From positions 5,880,029-5,944,028 of the forward strand of contig SMSO01000014.1 of the NCBI GenBank assembly GCA_004764695.1: a DNA stretch of 64,000 nucleotides, in the 5' to 3' direction. The notes under the pieces were generated by a model that saw only the letters and a program-made list of their open reading frames with translations, was not told where the DNA came from and did no database searches. The stretch is from Schizochytrium sp. TIO01. Taxonomy: Eukaryota > Sar > Bigyra > Thraustochytrida > Thraustochytriidae. Positions 47,917 to 58,006 of the stretch are shown one piece after another. Every line of letters starts with the position of its first letter. Within the stretch, counting starts at the first letter, position 1. A program made the position numbers and the translations under genes.

Positions 47917-47966
47917 GGTGTTCTAGAACAGTGTTCTCAAGGGTGTTCTGGAACGGTGTTCTGTTC
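47917..47966. repeat. Subterminal GTGTTCT repeats with a 12-bp palindrome
   Basis: Four GTGTTCT copies occur within about 50 bp between the left end and the ORF's stop. One is part of the perfect palindrome TGTTCTAGAACA (47919-47930) and another of a near-copy TGTTCTGGAACG. Related TGTTCTCTC and ATGTTCTCTC occur near the right end (about 53991-54010). These could be transposase-binding sites; that is inference. Confidence 0.5.
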
Positions 47967-47990
47967 TTAGTTCTTATATATTATATGAGT

Positions 47991-50900
47991 CTAGCTAACA
48001 GTAACGGCGACTTGACTTGAAAACTCAGTCGCTGAAATCTGAGGCGCTTGAGCTTGACTTTGACTTGACATTGCTTGGTTGGGATTTTTGATCGCAGCTA
48101 AGATTAAATTTAAATGCGTAGACCCCCTTGCGTCAGATCTGGCTGCCCAATAGACCTGTAAATATGAAATATTGTAAACCCTCCAGATTCCACGAACAAT
48201 GTCCATCGCAAATGCCCTACGATAAACTTCATTCATATGTTCATCTTGAATTTCCTGGTGAGCAACTTCTTCAGCTACATCTCCACGCCATAAAGTATAC
48301 ATTAGAGTAGATACGTGATATCCGCAATCCACACCGTTTTTTTGGTTGCCTCGCCTAATCTCGATCTCCCAGTCTTCAGCTCCAAAAAGACGGATGGCAT
48401 CGCCAAATACTTTCATCACGTGGCTCGGTTCATGCAAGGTACTTAATGGGTCGTAAAAGACAACACGCGCTTGCCTTTGGTTAAAATAAAGAAGCTGCCA
48501 ATGACTTCCTGTACAAAACGGTAGCATAACATATTCAATGACATCTGGAATATAGATTGACCTCGTTGAGGAGCTGTCCTTTTGAAAATGGCCTCTTGGT
48601 GTGGCATTTGCAATCGCATTGCATACAGACGATATAAACAAATCGTGTCGGTCATCTACCGAACTTGTGAGGAATTGAAGTGCGGTGCTAGGTACAAATG
48701 CGGTTCCGTGACACTTCTTTCTTTCTGCAGGCTTCATAACGCGATTTTCTTCGCAGCAGGTAGCACACCATGCATCCATTGCATCCCCTTGCATCCATGA
48801 TAAAGGTTCCCCGAAAGATTCGGGGTTAGTTGATTCGGAGCATGGCAAGTTCCCATGAGAGTCTAAGAACAGCCTTTGACACATGCCAAACTCTAGAAAC
48901 GTATGATTCATAGTGATGTTGTTTGAATGAACAAAGTGTTTTCCACTTGTAAAAACAGAGTGCTTGGGAGAAATGGAGCTCTTCAGAAGACTGAACACCT
49001 TTGCTGAAGCTTTCCAGAACGCTGTGCATTTTGAGTTAAACGTTCGCACAGGTCCTCCTTGTCTTGGTTGCATTTTGACACCGCGTACATTTCCAACCTT
49101 GGGGACATCTACAGTATGTTCTTTAGGGGCTATCGCTTGAGCCCTTCTTTTTTCAGACCCGAAAAAGTCTGTGGGTGGTAAACTGTCCAGGGCAGAAATT
49201 GTTGCTTCGCAGGTCTGAAGTTTGCACTCAGCGCCAAATGGCGTGGGGTGCCCTTCTCTTGGTGCATAGCAAGACTGACAGTACTTGCACTTGCTCAGAT
49301 TTTCAGGAGCTCGCCAGATGCTCTTTCGTTTACTTTTCAAATGCTTGAATTGGAAAAAGGTTTGTTGAGGTGCAAGGGGGAAGTTCTTCGTCATAATTGA
49401 CCTCAACTCTGCTGTGTCAAATCGTTCCAGAGAGGGATGCCGAGAGAGGAGTTCTTCGTTTATGATGTTCGCTTCCAGATTGCAACGTGTTGAATAGTCC
49501 AGCTCTCTGATACTTTCCAATAGATGCAAGGGATGCACCAAAGCACCATCTGCAGTAACAGGTACGTCGACCAATGGCTCAGTCATGTGCTCTAACTTGG
49601 ACGCTAGCATTAGTTTTCGATTTTTGGCAGAAATGCTATCTCTCTGATTCAGAAAATCTGCATATTGCCTGAGTAGGAACGCCGTCTTTGGTTTCAGATA
49701 TTCCCTCAAGTCGCCCGGATGAGAGATCTGCACGGAATCAAGCTTCGGAAGGAAAAGACCGTCAAGATCCCCTGCAGGACAAGCGTATCGATTCCACAAC
49801 TGTGCAAAGCTTTCGAAGCTGTTAGACAGAATGGGCGCAGCTTTTCGATTGAAGTTTTTGGTTTTAAGAAGATATAAATAAAAGTCTTGCTCCACTTTGT
49901 CCTGCTGTTCGGGCTTACCTTTCATTTTGAATGGGCAAGGCGTGCTAGCTCCTATGAGGTCCTTGGGGCGAGGTCTGGCCCAACCAGAGCCTTTTATGCC
50001 GCAAGTTGTATAAGATGCCGACAGTACTTGCTGCTGCTTCTTCCTACATTCCACCGTTTGCTCGGCATCATCCCCACTATTTTCGCTGAGAACTCTCTCC
50101 CACGAGACGTCATCAGTCAGAGAGGTTCCAGATCGATTTGGCAAAGGATCTTCACAGAATGCAATCCAACGGGTACGGTCAGGCCTTGCCTCTTCGGCAG
50201 GGAACAAGCCTTTTTTTACCCTTGGCGCAGAAGCAAGCTGCGCTTTTGGAAGATTTGTAATATTTTTTCGAACAGAACATCCAATGTGCAGATGAATATC
50301 AGCGTTTGAGCTACCAACCACTAATTCTGATATTGGGTCATCCTCGTGTTCAGGCGGTTCTAACTGTACGCACGATATTTTGATCCTTTCTTTAAATTCC
50401 TCAGAATCAGAGTCTGTACTTATACAATCTTCAAGAATTTCTACACAAGTTGAAAGGACTCTCTGAACACCAATATCACCTTGAGGTTCAGGCTTGTCAC
50501 CGTTCTCTCCTTTAGTGAAAAGGCTGCCGTTTACTAGTATATTCATTGCTATCAGGCGCAAGCTGATGTGGTCTTTCAATTTTTTATCGATGCCAGCCTC
50601 GTCGAGGACTGATCGATCTGTTTCGGTGGGTACCCCTCCTCCCGTTAGTTTTCGAAGAACTTTCTGGAGGTAACTTATGGCTTTTCTTTTATGTTCTGGT
50701 CGTGCGAGAGCTTTTGCAAAGGCAAATATCACAGCAATGGCTTGCTCTACGGCATGCGCCAGTGTTGAGTTCTCCGTGCTGTCGAAGAAAATCGGCACCA
50801 CAGTGGCTCGCGTCCTCATTATATGATTAGACTCCAAAACAGAACCAACACTTGGCATCATGCTGAATCCCATATGTAAGTCATGAGAAACGCACAAAGG

Positions 50901-53525
50901 CAGTCGTGCATCTGGATAAGGGAGCTCATTATGCTCGATTTTACCATTGAACGCATCATTGACGAGGGAGTTTATCGTGAGGTGGTGGCTGAATGGTTGG
51001 TGAATTAAATACGAAGGTAAACCTTTTATCTCAATCATTCTGGAACGATTGTATTTAGCAACCACTTTGGTGAGTAGCGCGTCAGCACGAACAATACCAA
51101 TGGTAGCACTTGCAACAGCCTGGTTCAACATACGATGGAACACCTCATTTGCATTAGTACCTCTATTTCCCACAAGATGATTTTTGCCATTGATTTTAGT
51201 CTGTAGAACGAGACCTGGAGGGTCGCTCAAGCAGCCCTTATGAACATGTTCAAAAAGGCCTGCAATATACTTGTCTAGGCCAACCCCTGTGGCGGTCTTA
51301 GATAAAAATAATCCATGCCGAAACCCATTTGGATAGGGTCCGAAATGTTCTACACAAGCGTTACCAGATCTTGGTTTGCAACGCTCTCGTACGCGATGAA
51401 GCAGGTCAGCACTGAGATCCATCTTCGAGTTCATAATATAGTGAGTCTTAAAAACTTCCATGATGCGCTTATATAGAACCTCTGGTTGTGGGATTCGGGT
51501 TTCAACAGCTTGATTGATAAGCCGATCTTTTGTGAAGTTGCTCTTACTCTTATGTTCCTGTTGAACCTGCTTCACTCGCTTGTGGTCGCGCTGAAGAACA
51601 GCGTTTGCTAATGCAGTCATGAATGCAGTACGAGGTGCTCGGCTTTCGTTGCTGCTTTTCACCATTATTTGCTCCCAACGCTTGAGCCAGTGAAACAAAT
51701 CGAGCTTGATGGGGACTCCCTTGAAAATTTGTGATAGGCATTTATTTAATTTTCCACAACATGTATCTGTCCAAATACATTCAGGCCGGTAATCCCGACC
51801 ATGCATTTCCTGGCGTAGCTTGACGAATCGTCCTAAAGCTTCTCTTATTTCCCTCTCGTTCTCACTGTTCGCCAACCCACAATAGAATATAATCTGGTTG
51901 TGTTCGTTACTGATTGTGAGTAGGGCTTGATATGGCTGGTATATCCTAAAGGATTTGTCTTGGTCTTGGAATCGAAGTTTACAGCGCTCGGGAAACCGGA
52001 ACGTGCAATCGATAGCGATATACCTGGCGCTGTATGACGCAATTTCGCGAAGCAAAGGTCTTGCCTCTCCTTTAAACTGGTCAATACATAATTCGTCGAG
52101 AAATTTGGAGCTTAATCGATATCCGTTGTACTCCATGTCGAAGTTGCCAAAATTTTCAGGAGCCGTGATTGATTTCTCTTGCGTTTCTTCTTCATTTGAG
52201 CACGATGCTGATTGATTTGTCTGGTCGACCTGTTTGCTCGCTTGCTCAGCTGCTTGCTCGGCAGATTCTTTATTGATCTTGTCTCGGGCAAGTCGCTCGT
52301 TGCGCTGCTGGATAACCATTCGAGCATACTCCACGCTCAGTAAGTCCTTTTCTCGGAGTATCTGGTTGATTGTAGTCTCCAAAAGTTCTTTCCAACCCTC
52401 TATAACCCTCGTTCGGTCCCTCTCACGTCGAGCAGTGCTGAGTTGCTTGATTTTCTCGCCGTTTTTTGTATCTAGGATGTTCTTAAGCTCATGGAAGACA
52501 TCAACAACTGTAGAGATATTGAGAGCAGACTTTAGGATTTTAATCTTTTTTTCTCCCAAACTCTTGATTTGCTTTAAATCAAATTCCAGTAATTCACGAG
52601 CAGCCGTCTCCTTTCTCAAAACCTCAGCAGAACATTTTTCGGGCTGGAATTGAATCTTAGATTTGAGCGTATTTGTCGAGTTCACTGCTTGCTTTTGAAA
52701 AAAACTTGGGATTGTATTGGGGCCAGCTTCATCGAAGCGCCGAGTGTGTTCTCCTAAGCTTGATGCATAGTAAAAGTACTCTAGACGATTATGGTTCCGT
52801 ACCTGAGCCTCATTGAAAGCATCTGCAGCCCACGCGGGACTTTTCAACCACAATTGGCTGAGACGTTGGCTAACCTCTGTTTCAATCCCGTGGCGTGGGG
52901 TTAAGGTCAGGCCAAAGCGTATCCGTACGTCAGCAGGGCACAAACGAAGAACATCCTCACTTGTATTGCGAAACTCTTTATTGCACTTTTTACATTTATA
53001 CTTTCGAGCCACGAGAAACCAATTTGCAGTCGCACCAGCAATCTCTCGGTAATTTGGTGCCCAGAAGCCATCGTCACCAGAGACGCTGACAAGAGGTTCA
53101 CCCAAATGCGCTTTTTGGTTGCAGTATGGACATGGCATGCGATTGTTCATCGACGCATACATTTTTGCTGGATGCCATAACCCAACGCTGCGCTGGTGAA
53201 AGTACTCTGGTGCAATTTGTTGACCTCTTTTTACTTTCGGCAGTTTGGGTTTCTGGAGCCAAGTGATTGTCCCATCAGGAACAATGTCGTACAGGGACTG
53301 GCATGTTTTGATATCCATTTTATCAAGTGTGTCTTTGCAGCTGTCGATAAATTTTTGTTGGATTAAGGTGATCGTAGTCTCGCGCTTCTCCTCATCTACA
53401 TTAGCGCTTTCATTTAAGCCTTCCAGATCCTTTCTGATATCCTCATGACTCAAGGATTCCTGATCATTGTCCCCGGGAGTGGCTGTCGCCTGGCGAAGCT
53501 TGCAACGTGATGAAAATTGCATCAT
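47991..53525 (-). CDS. Transposase with zinc knuckles, DDE-like core and C-terminal Ulp1-type cysteine protease
   Basis: One exon, 1,844 residues, opening at ATG 53523-53525. Order of parts: paired CxxC motifs at Cys132/135 (CPYCNQKAH) and Cys178/181 (KCKKCNKEF), a likely zinc-binding DNA-recognition module; a Lys/Glu/Gln-rich helical region at about 300-450; an RNase H-like core with Asp506 (YIAIDCTFRF), Asp587 (CIWTDTCCGKLNKCL), the following KLDLFHWLKRW and a candidate Glu794 (NRGTNANEVFHRMLN); another Cys cluster (CKYCQSCYAP) in the last third; and a C48/Ulp1-like domain with His1675 (GSHWQLLYFN), Asp1692 (VVFYDPLS), Gln1728 and Cys1734 (NQKNGVDCGYHV), in the order and spacing of SUMO proteases. 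The xLDxFHxxxR pattern after the second Asp recalls ISL3/MULE-like transposases. No stops or frameshifts are seen. Confidence 0.85.
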   Translation of the reverse strand: MMQFSSRCKLRQATATPGDNDQESLSHEDIRKDLEGLNESANVDEEKRETTITLIQQKFIDSCKDTLDKMDIKTCQSLYDIVPDGTITWLQKPKLPKVKRGQQIAPEYFHQRSVGLWHPAKMYASMNNRMPCPYCNQKAHLGEPLVSVSGDDGFWAPNYREIAGATANWFLVARKYKCKKCNKEFRNTSEDVLRLCPADVRIRFGLTLTPRHGIETEVSQRLSQLWLKSPAWAADAFNEAQVRNHNRLEYFYYASSLGEHTRRFDEAGPNTIPSFFQKQAVNSTNTLKSKIQFQPEKCSAEVLRKETAARELLEFDLKQIKSLGEKKIKILKSALNISTVVDVFHELKNILDTKNGEKIKQLSTARRERDRTRVIEGWKELLETTINQILREKDLLSVEYARMVIQQRNERLARDKINKESAEQAAEQASKQVDQTNQSASCSNEEETQEKSITAPENFGNFDMEYNGYRLSSKFLDELCIDQFKGEARPLLREIASYSARYIAIDCTFRFPERCKLRFQDQDKSFRIYQPYQALLTISNEHNQIIFYCGLANSENEREIREALGRFVKLRQEMHGRDYRPECIWTDTCCGKLNKCLSQIFKGVPIKLDLFHWLKRWEQIMVKSSNESRAPRTAFMTALANAVLQRDHKRVKQVQQEHKSKSNFTKDRLINQAVETRIPQPEVLYKRIMEVFKTHYIMNSKMDLSADLLHRVRERCKPRSGNACVEHFGPYPNGFRHGLFLSKTATGVGLDKYIAGLFEHVHKGCLSDPPGLVLQTKINGKNHLVGNRGTNANEVFHRMLNQAVASATIGIVRADALLTKVVAKYNRSRMIEIKGLPSYLIHQPFSHHLTINSLVNDAFNGKIEHNELPYPDARLPLCVSHDLHMGFSMMPSVGSVLESNHIMRTRATVVPIFFDSTENSTLAHAVEQAIAVIFAFAKALARPEHKRKAISYLQKVLRKLTGGGVPTETDRSVLDEAGIDKKLKDHISLRLIAMNILVNGSLFTKGENGDKPEPQGDIGVQRVLSTCVEILEDCISTDSDSEEFKERIKISCVQLEPPEHEDDPISELVVGSSNADIHLHIGCSVRKNITNLPKAQLASAPRVKKGLFPAEEARPDRTRWIAFCEDPLPNRSGTSLTDDVSWERVLSENSGDDAEQTVECRKKQQQVLSASYTTCGIKGSGWARPRPKDLIGASTPCPFKMKGKPEQQDKVEQDFYLYLLKTKNFNRKAAPILSNSFESFAQLWNRYACPAGDLDGLFLPKLDSVQISHPGDLREYLKPKTAFLLRQYADFLNQRDSISAKNRKLMLASKLEHMTEPLVDVPVTADGALVHPLHLLESIRELDYSTRCNLEANIINEELLSRHPSLERFDTAELRSIMTKNFPLAPQQTFFQFKHLKSKRKSIWRAPENLSKCKYCQSCYAPREGHPTPFGAECKLQTCEATISALDSLPPTDFFGSEKRRAQAIAPKEHTVDVPKVGNVRGVKMQPRQGGPVRTFNSKCTAFWKASAKVFSLLKSSISPKHSVFTSGKHFVHSNNITMNHTFLEFGMCQRLFLDSHGNLPCSESTNPESFGEPLSWMQGDAMDAWCATCCEENRVMKPAERKKCHGTAFVPSTALQFLTSSVDDRHDLFISSVCNAIANATPRGHFQKDSSSTRSIYIPDVIEYVMLPFCTGSHWQLLYFNQRQARVVFYDPLSTLHEPSHVMKVFGDAIRLFGAEDWEIEIRRGNQKNGVDCGYHVSTLMYTLWRGDVAEEVAHQEIQDEHMNEVYRRAFAMDIVRGIWRVYNISYLQVYWAARSDARGSTHLNLILAAIKNPNQAMSSQSQAQAPQISATEFSSQVAVTVS

Positions 53526-54041
53526 TTTCGTGTTTGATGTTTACCTCGTTGTTGAGTTTCGCTACCTCAAAGTATCATTTAATATGCCCTGATCATCCAG
53601 TGAATATTTCCAAGTCTCTTTGCACATGTATTCGAGCCCAAGGAATACGAGCTTAACCACCATCAAAGTCCAGTATTAAATTGCATCAGTGAAACGTCGG
53701 CGTAGTATTCGTTGAGGTGGATGTGCCAGTTTACCAGAAATATGTAACATCCTTGTGAGGAGACCCAGTGGTGATACACTTAATTATTTTCAGTGGAATT
53801 AGAGGAAGATTATCACTGAGTGTTCTTGCTAAAACCAGTAACAAAATTCATAAAGAGTTTTAAATTAAAAGCTAAATGTCATGCCGCGTCCCACAGTTAA
53901 AGCCATATATCTTATAAAATGCATATCAAAAAACTCGCCAACACAATGATTTTGTGAGGAAAAGTAGAATTTCCCCCCAGATTTTCGCCTGTTCTCTCCT
54001 ATGTTCTCTCCCCCCCCCGCGAGTTTTTTTTTTGAGCTCAC

Positions 54042-54061
54042 GTCAGCATGGCAGATGAGCC
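54042..54061. repeat. Right terminal inverted repeat
   Basis: GTCAGCATGGCAGATGAGCC; inverted copy of the left end with one mismatch. Confidence 0.9.
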
Positions 54062-54069
54062 TATGTGTG
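54062..54069. repeat. Right 8-bp target-site duplication (TATGTGTG)
   Basis: Identical to 47818-47825. The flank continues as TGTGCGC, so the target was a TG-rich stretch. Confidence 0.85.
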
Positions 54070-54777
54070 TGTGCGCAGTTGGAAAAACTGCGATACTCAT
54101 TCGCGATAGGTATAATTGATTACCTGTTCTGAGCTGCTGGAAACAAAGTAGACTTGGAGGCGCCTTTCGGCATCGAGTGGAGGCTGGCTTGGCTTAATTT
54201 ATCTAGGGCCGATTGGCATTGGACTGATCGCTAACTCATGCACTCTCGGGAACGCTGGCAAAAAAGAAAAAAGAAAAAAAGCGAACCCGGCAGCAGCCCA
54301 TGATCTCTGCTCAACTGATCGCAGTTTTCAAACAAGTTATCTATCTAAACAAAGTTTACTCATCATTTTTAATATATTGAAAAAATAAAAACAAAAACCT
54401 TACCTAATCGAATTGAAGTTTTCCAGGTAGAGCCAACCAACCGCTTTCAGCACTGCCTCCACACGCGCCATGCCTTACACGTAATGTGCAGGTCTCAGCC
54501 AAGCCAGAAAACCAAAACAGGGCGCCTTGCCACGGCGACGGCTTCATTTCGGAATTTCACGAAAAGAAATGAGGTCCGGAAGGCAGACAGACTTCTGTGG
54601 GCTTCAGAAAAAATACCTTCTACTGAGTCCTGATCCTCCTACAACCGACTTGCCTTCTTTTCTTTTCATCGACTGTGCGAATACAGGCAAGCAAACAGAT
54701 GCATAGCTAGACAGAAAACATTGACTCAAGATCGATCAAAACGGCAAACCAGCAGGTACTCGTGGCACGAGCCGGAG

Positions 54778-54838
54778 GTATGTATGTATGTATGTATGTA
54801 TGTATGTATGTATGTATGTATGTATGTATGTATGTATG

Positions 54839-54868
<30 letters not shown>
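54778..54868. repeat. ATGT tetranucleotide array (about 22 copies)
   Basis: Perfect array of about 90 bp. Confidence 0.97.
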
Positions 54869-54869
<1 letters not shown>

Positions 54870-55301
54870 GCTCTTTCGTCTTTTCTCCACAGAAGGTCAA
54901 CTCAAGCAACGCCCGAAAAGAGCGATGAGACCGCTACTAACTAAGACGCTCGCACAAACACACACCCTCACCACCTCAGTGGCTGTGGAGCTCGTAGCGT
55001 GGGACTAGAGAACGCGGTGGTGGCTGCGGCGCACCCTCGCGGCAAGACAGTCAGCGATCATTTGGCCGCATTCAGGCCACGCTTAGACCTGCGGTGCGGA
55101 TCTGGGTAGTTTCTGTCCTGCTCGACTCGAACGCAAATGAGCGAGTTAGGTAGTTTGTTTATTTAGTTGAAAGTTGGGCTGTTGTTTTAGCTGATTGGTG
55201 AGAAGGTGCTTTTTATTTTAGTAGATTAGAAGAACTCTTGTTCATAAATTATGGATTGATTGATTTGGAAATGGAGCCAAGAGTAAACAGGATTCGAAGG
55301 T

Positions 55302-55462
55302 AGCTTGTTTGGTTTTGTTTGTTTGGTTTTGTTTGGTTTTGTTTGTTTGTTTGTTTGTTTGTTTGTTTGTTTGTTTGTTTGTTTGTTTGTTTGTTTGTTT
55401 GTTTGTTTGTTTGTTTGTTTGTTTGTTTGTTTGTTTGTTTGTTTGTTTGTTTGTTTGTTTGT

Positions 55463-55509
<47 letters not shown>
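55302..55509. repeat. TTTG array passing into a CTTG array
   Basis: About 40 TTTG units (slightly irregular at the left) change at about 55465 to about 11 CTTG units, with no break in the four-base period. This is the longest microsatellite in the window, at over 200 bp. Confidence 0.97.
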
Positions 55510-55510
<1 letters not shown>

Positions 55511-57970
55511 TTGAATGTGAATGAATGAATGAATGTGAATGAGTGAAAACCATCGTCGAACGTGGACCACTGACAGTTTGCAAAGAAAAAAGAATAGCAA
55601 CTCTTTTTTTCTTTTTCGTTTTAAAAGTTTAATTTAAAACAAAAAACAAAAAAAAACTTTAAGATTGGAAAATAGCAAACAAACAAAAAGAGAACCAGTA
55701 CTTCTGACAAAGTTTGTTTCCATGAATTATGAACCATGAATTGCAAAACAATCCGAATAGGCCTACACGACTTATTTAACTTAAGTTAAAACAGAGCCGC
55801 GTTGTCATCGCAAGATTGCGCTTCATTTGTCCAAAAGTAAAACTAACAAGAGTAAACCGACATCCCCGGTTCTAAAAGTATGGTTTTCCGCAGCAATATA
55901 TCTTGAAAATAAAAGAGCAAAGCACAACCCATCACAGAATGGGGCCTCGCAAGTTAGATAGACATAAATATTCATTACTTTATTCTTTACAATATACTCA
56001 CTCTCATTTCCGAATCACCGGAAGCAGGCAAACGAGGCCCGCAACAAATGGTTGGCCGCGCCTTTTGACGTTGCCTTGGACCCCGAAACAAAGAACGGCG
56101 GGGTGTCGAACAATGCGCTCCCGAGTCTCCCATCGTACCTTTCGCAGACCTCTTCTCAAGATCTTCTTTCTACAACGTCACAAGTACCACGCCCGCCTGT
56201 GTCGGCCTTTATTTATTGCCCATTCGCCAGGTCCTTTTGCGCCTACAGTGAGCGAACGAATGCTGTTTCAAGGTTATAACTACACTCCAGTACAACAAAA
56301 AACATAAACTCGCAAATCGATACCAGAAAACGCGACAACTGAGGCGGCTTCTGAGCCTTGCAAATGATGAACAAATAAATAAATACAAAGTAAGTAAATA
56401 AATAAATAAATAAATAAATGGCGGCGACCTCCCTCCCACTCTGGTGGAGATGGATTTCAACGAATGCGTGCGTGGGTATACATACATACATAAATACATA
56501 CCTATCGAGCTTCGCTGTCTGACTGAATGACTGACTGAACGTGAATGACTGACCTGAGTTTGTGGACTGCCAAACAAAGCAAAAGCAGCACAAGTGCCGA
56601 AAGGAAGGAAGTCAGAGTGGTAGTAGAAACTGGAAACGCTGGTGCTTTGGAGGCGCATTAGGCAGTGAGTGAGTGAGATAGTGAGTGCGTGAGTGCGTGG
56701 CTCCTGGAAGTGGCGCCTGGTTCGCAAAAGTTGGTGGCATCGCAGCTTAAGTAATTGTTTCTTTCCCCAGTTGCCGACCACGAGACCCTCTGAAGCGGCA
56801 CTGCCTCGCATCACAGCTTGCTTGTCACAGAGAGCGAGCGAATGAATGAGTGAGTGATTGCAGGGTTGTGCGAGTTGAGACCTACAGTAATGCACTTGGT
56901 TTGCTGCTTGCTTGCTTGGTTGCTTGGTTGCTTGGACAGCTGATTGCGGCCTTGAAAACGTGGGAACTGAAGCTGCTCTGTACACGCATGAAATGCTTAA
57001 TGCATAAATGCAATTCTACGACTACGCAGCAAGATATGCTGGCTGTGACATGATTTGCAATGACGGCTGTGTCTTTTGCTGTGCTGTGCTTTGCTCTGCT
57101 TCGCTCCTCCGCGTTGAGCTTAAGTAGTGCGTGGTTGCAACAATGCAGGTGCAATCAAGCACACGATGGCATACACCTGTGGCGGCGTCTCATTGCAGTC
57201 GCAGGTCTGATGCCAGCAAGCCTAGCTGCTCGAGACTGAGGGCAGATATACCCGGAGAGCGCCGTTTTCGAGCAACAATTTGTGAGTTCCTCTTGAGCTT
57301 GAGGGTTCAGCACTCGGCACAATATGCCGCGAGCAACCAACAGCCGGACAACGCAGCACTGCTGCTACGAGCACGGCGTCCTCTGAGCCGGAGCGATCGT
57401 CGTCCACGCGAGCCCTGCAACAGGTAGGAGACCTAGGTACCTACTGCCCCGGCGACGTGGTCAAGGTGGAAGCAGCAGCGGTGTCTATTGCGTAGTTTGG
57501 CTTGAAGGTCTCCAGGCAGGATTTGTGAGGACCTCGCCTCCATCGCATCGCACGAGAGTGCGCACGCATTGCATTACAGGTGAGTGGACTCCAACAGAAC
57601 CAACCGAAACAAACTCAGGATCTTCGCACAATATGATCTTGAAAGGAGAGGCCGTGGCTCTGATCCGTCTGACCTTTGATTGAGCTTGCCAAAGAGATCG
57701 CAATGGGCTGCATCCTGCTGCTACTTTCTGGAGATCGACTCCCAGTCCACGTTGAATTTGAGAAGAAGAGGACCTTGGACTGTCAAGGTCTTCTTCACAT
57801 TGAAACAACAAAGCGAACATTGATTCATTGGCAGATCGCCAAAAATATGGTATCGCTACTACGCCAGACCATTCTCAGGCTTGGAATAGCTGATGATGGC
57901 AGTTTTGACCAGGGAAGCCCTGTAAGCAGTGGCGCTGCCACGCTCGGGAGGGCCTTCTTACGGCTCTGAT

Positions 57971-57974
57971 TGGT

Positions 57975-58006
<32 letters not shown>
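57971..58006. repeat. GGCT tetranucleotide array
   Basis: About eight perfect copies. Confidence 0.9.

Larger units (their letters stand above)
47826..54061 (-). mobile_element. Complete autonomous DNA transposon (6,236 bp) encoding a DDE-type transposase fused to an Ulp1-like protease
   Basis: The element is bounded by 20-bp terminal inverted repeats with one mismatch (47826-47845 and 54042-54061) and by identical 8-bp target-site duplications. Inside both termini a second shared block, AAAAAACTCGCG, occurs at 47869-47880 and inverted at 54018-54029. One ORF on the minus strand fills 89% of it. An 8-bp duplication fits several cut-and-paste superfamilies (hAT, P, KDZ, many MULEs). The intact ORF and perfect duplications imply recent insertion. 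Superfamily membership cannot be settled by eye. Confidence 0.9.

Noticed and set aside
55226-55600. Long frames reading KQTNKQTN and FVCLFVCL
   Set aside because: Translations of the TTTG/CTTG microsatellite with no flanking domain.
57100-57580. Possible spliced gene with donor-like CAG|GTAGG and CAG|GTGAGT sites
   Set aside because: No acceptor pairing gave a protein with recognisable content, and frames on both strands are equally open.
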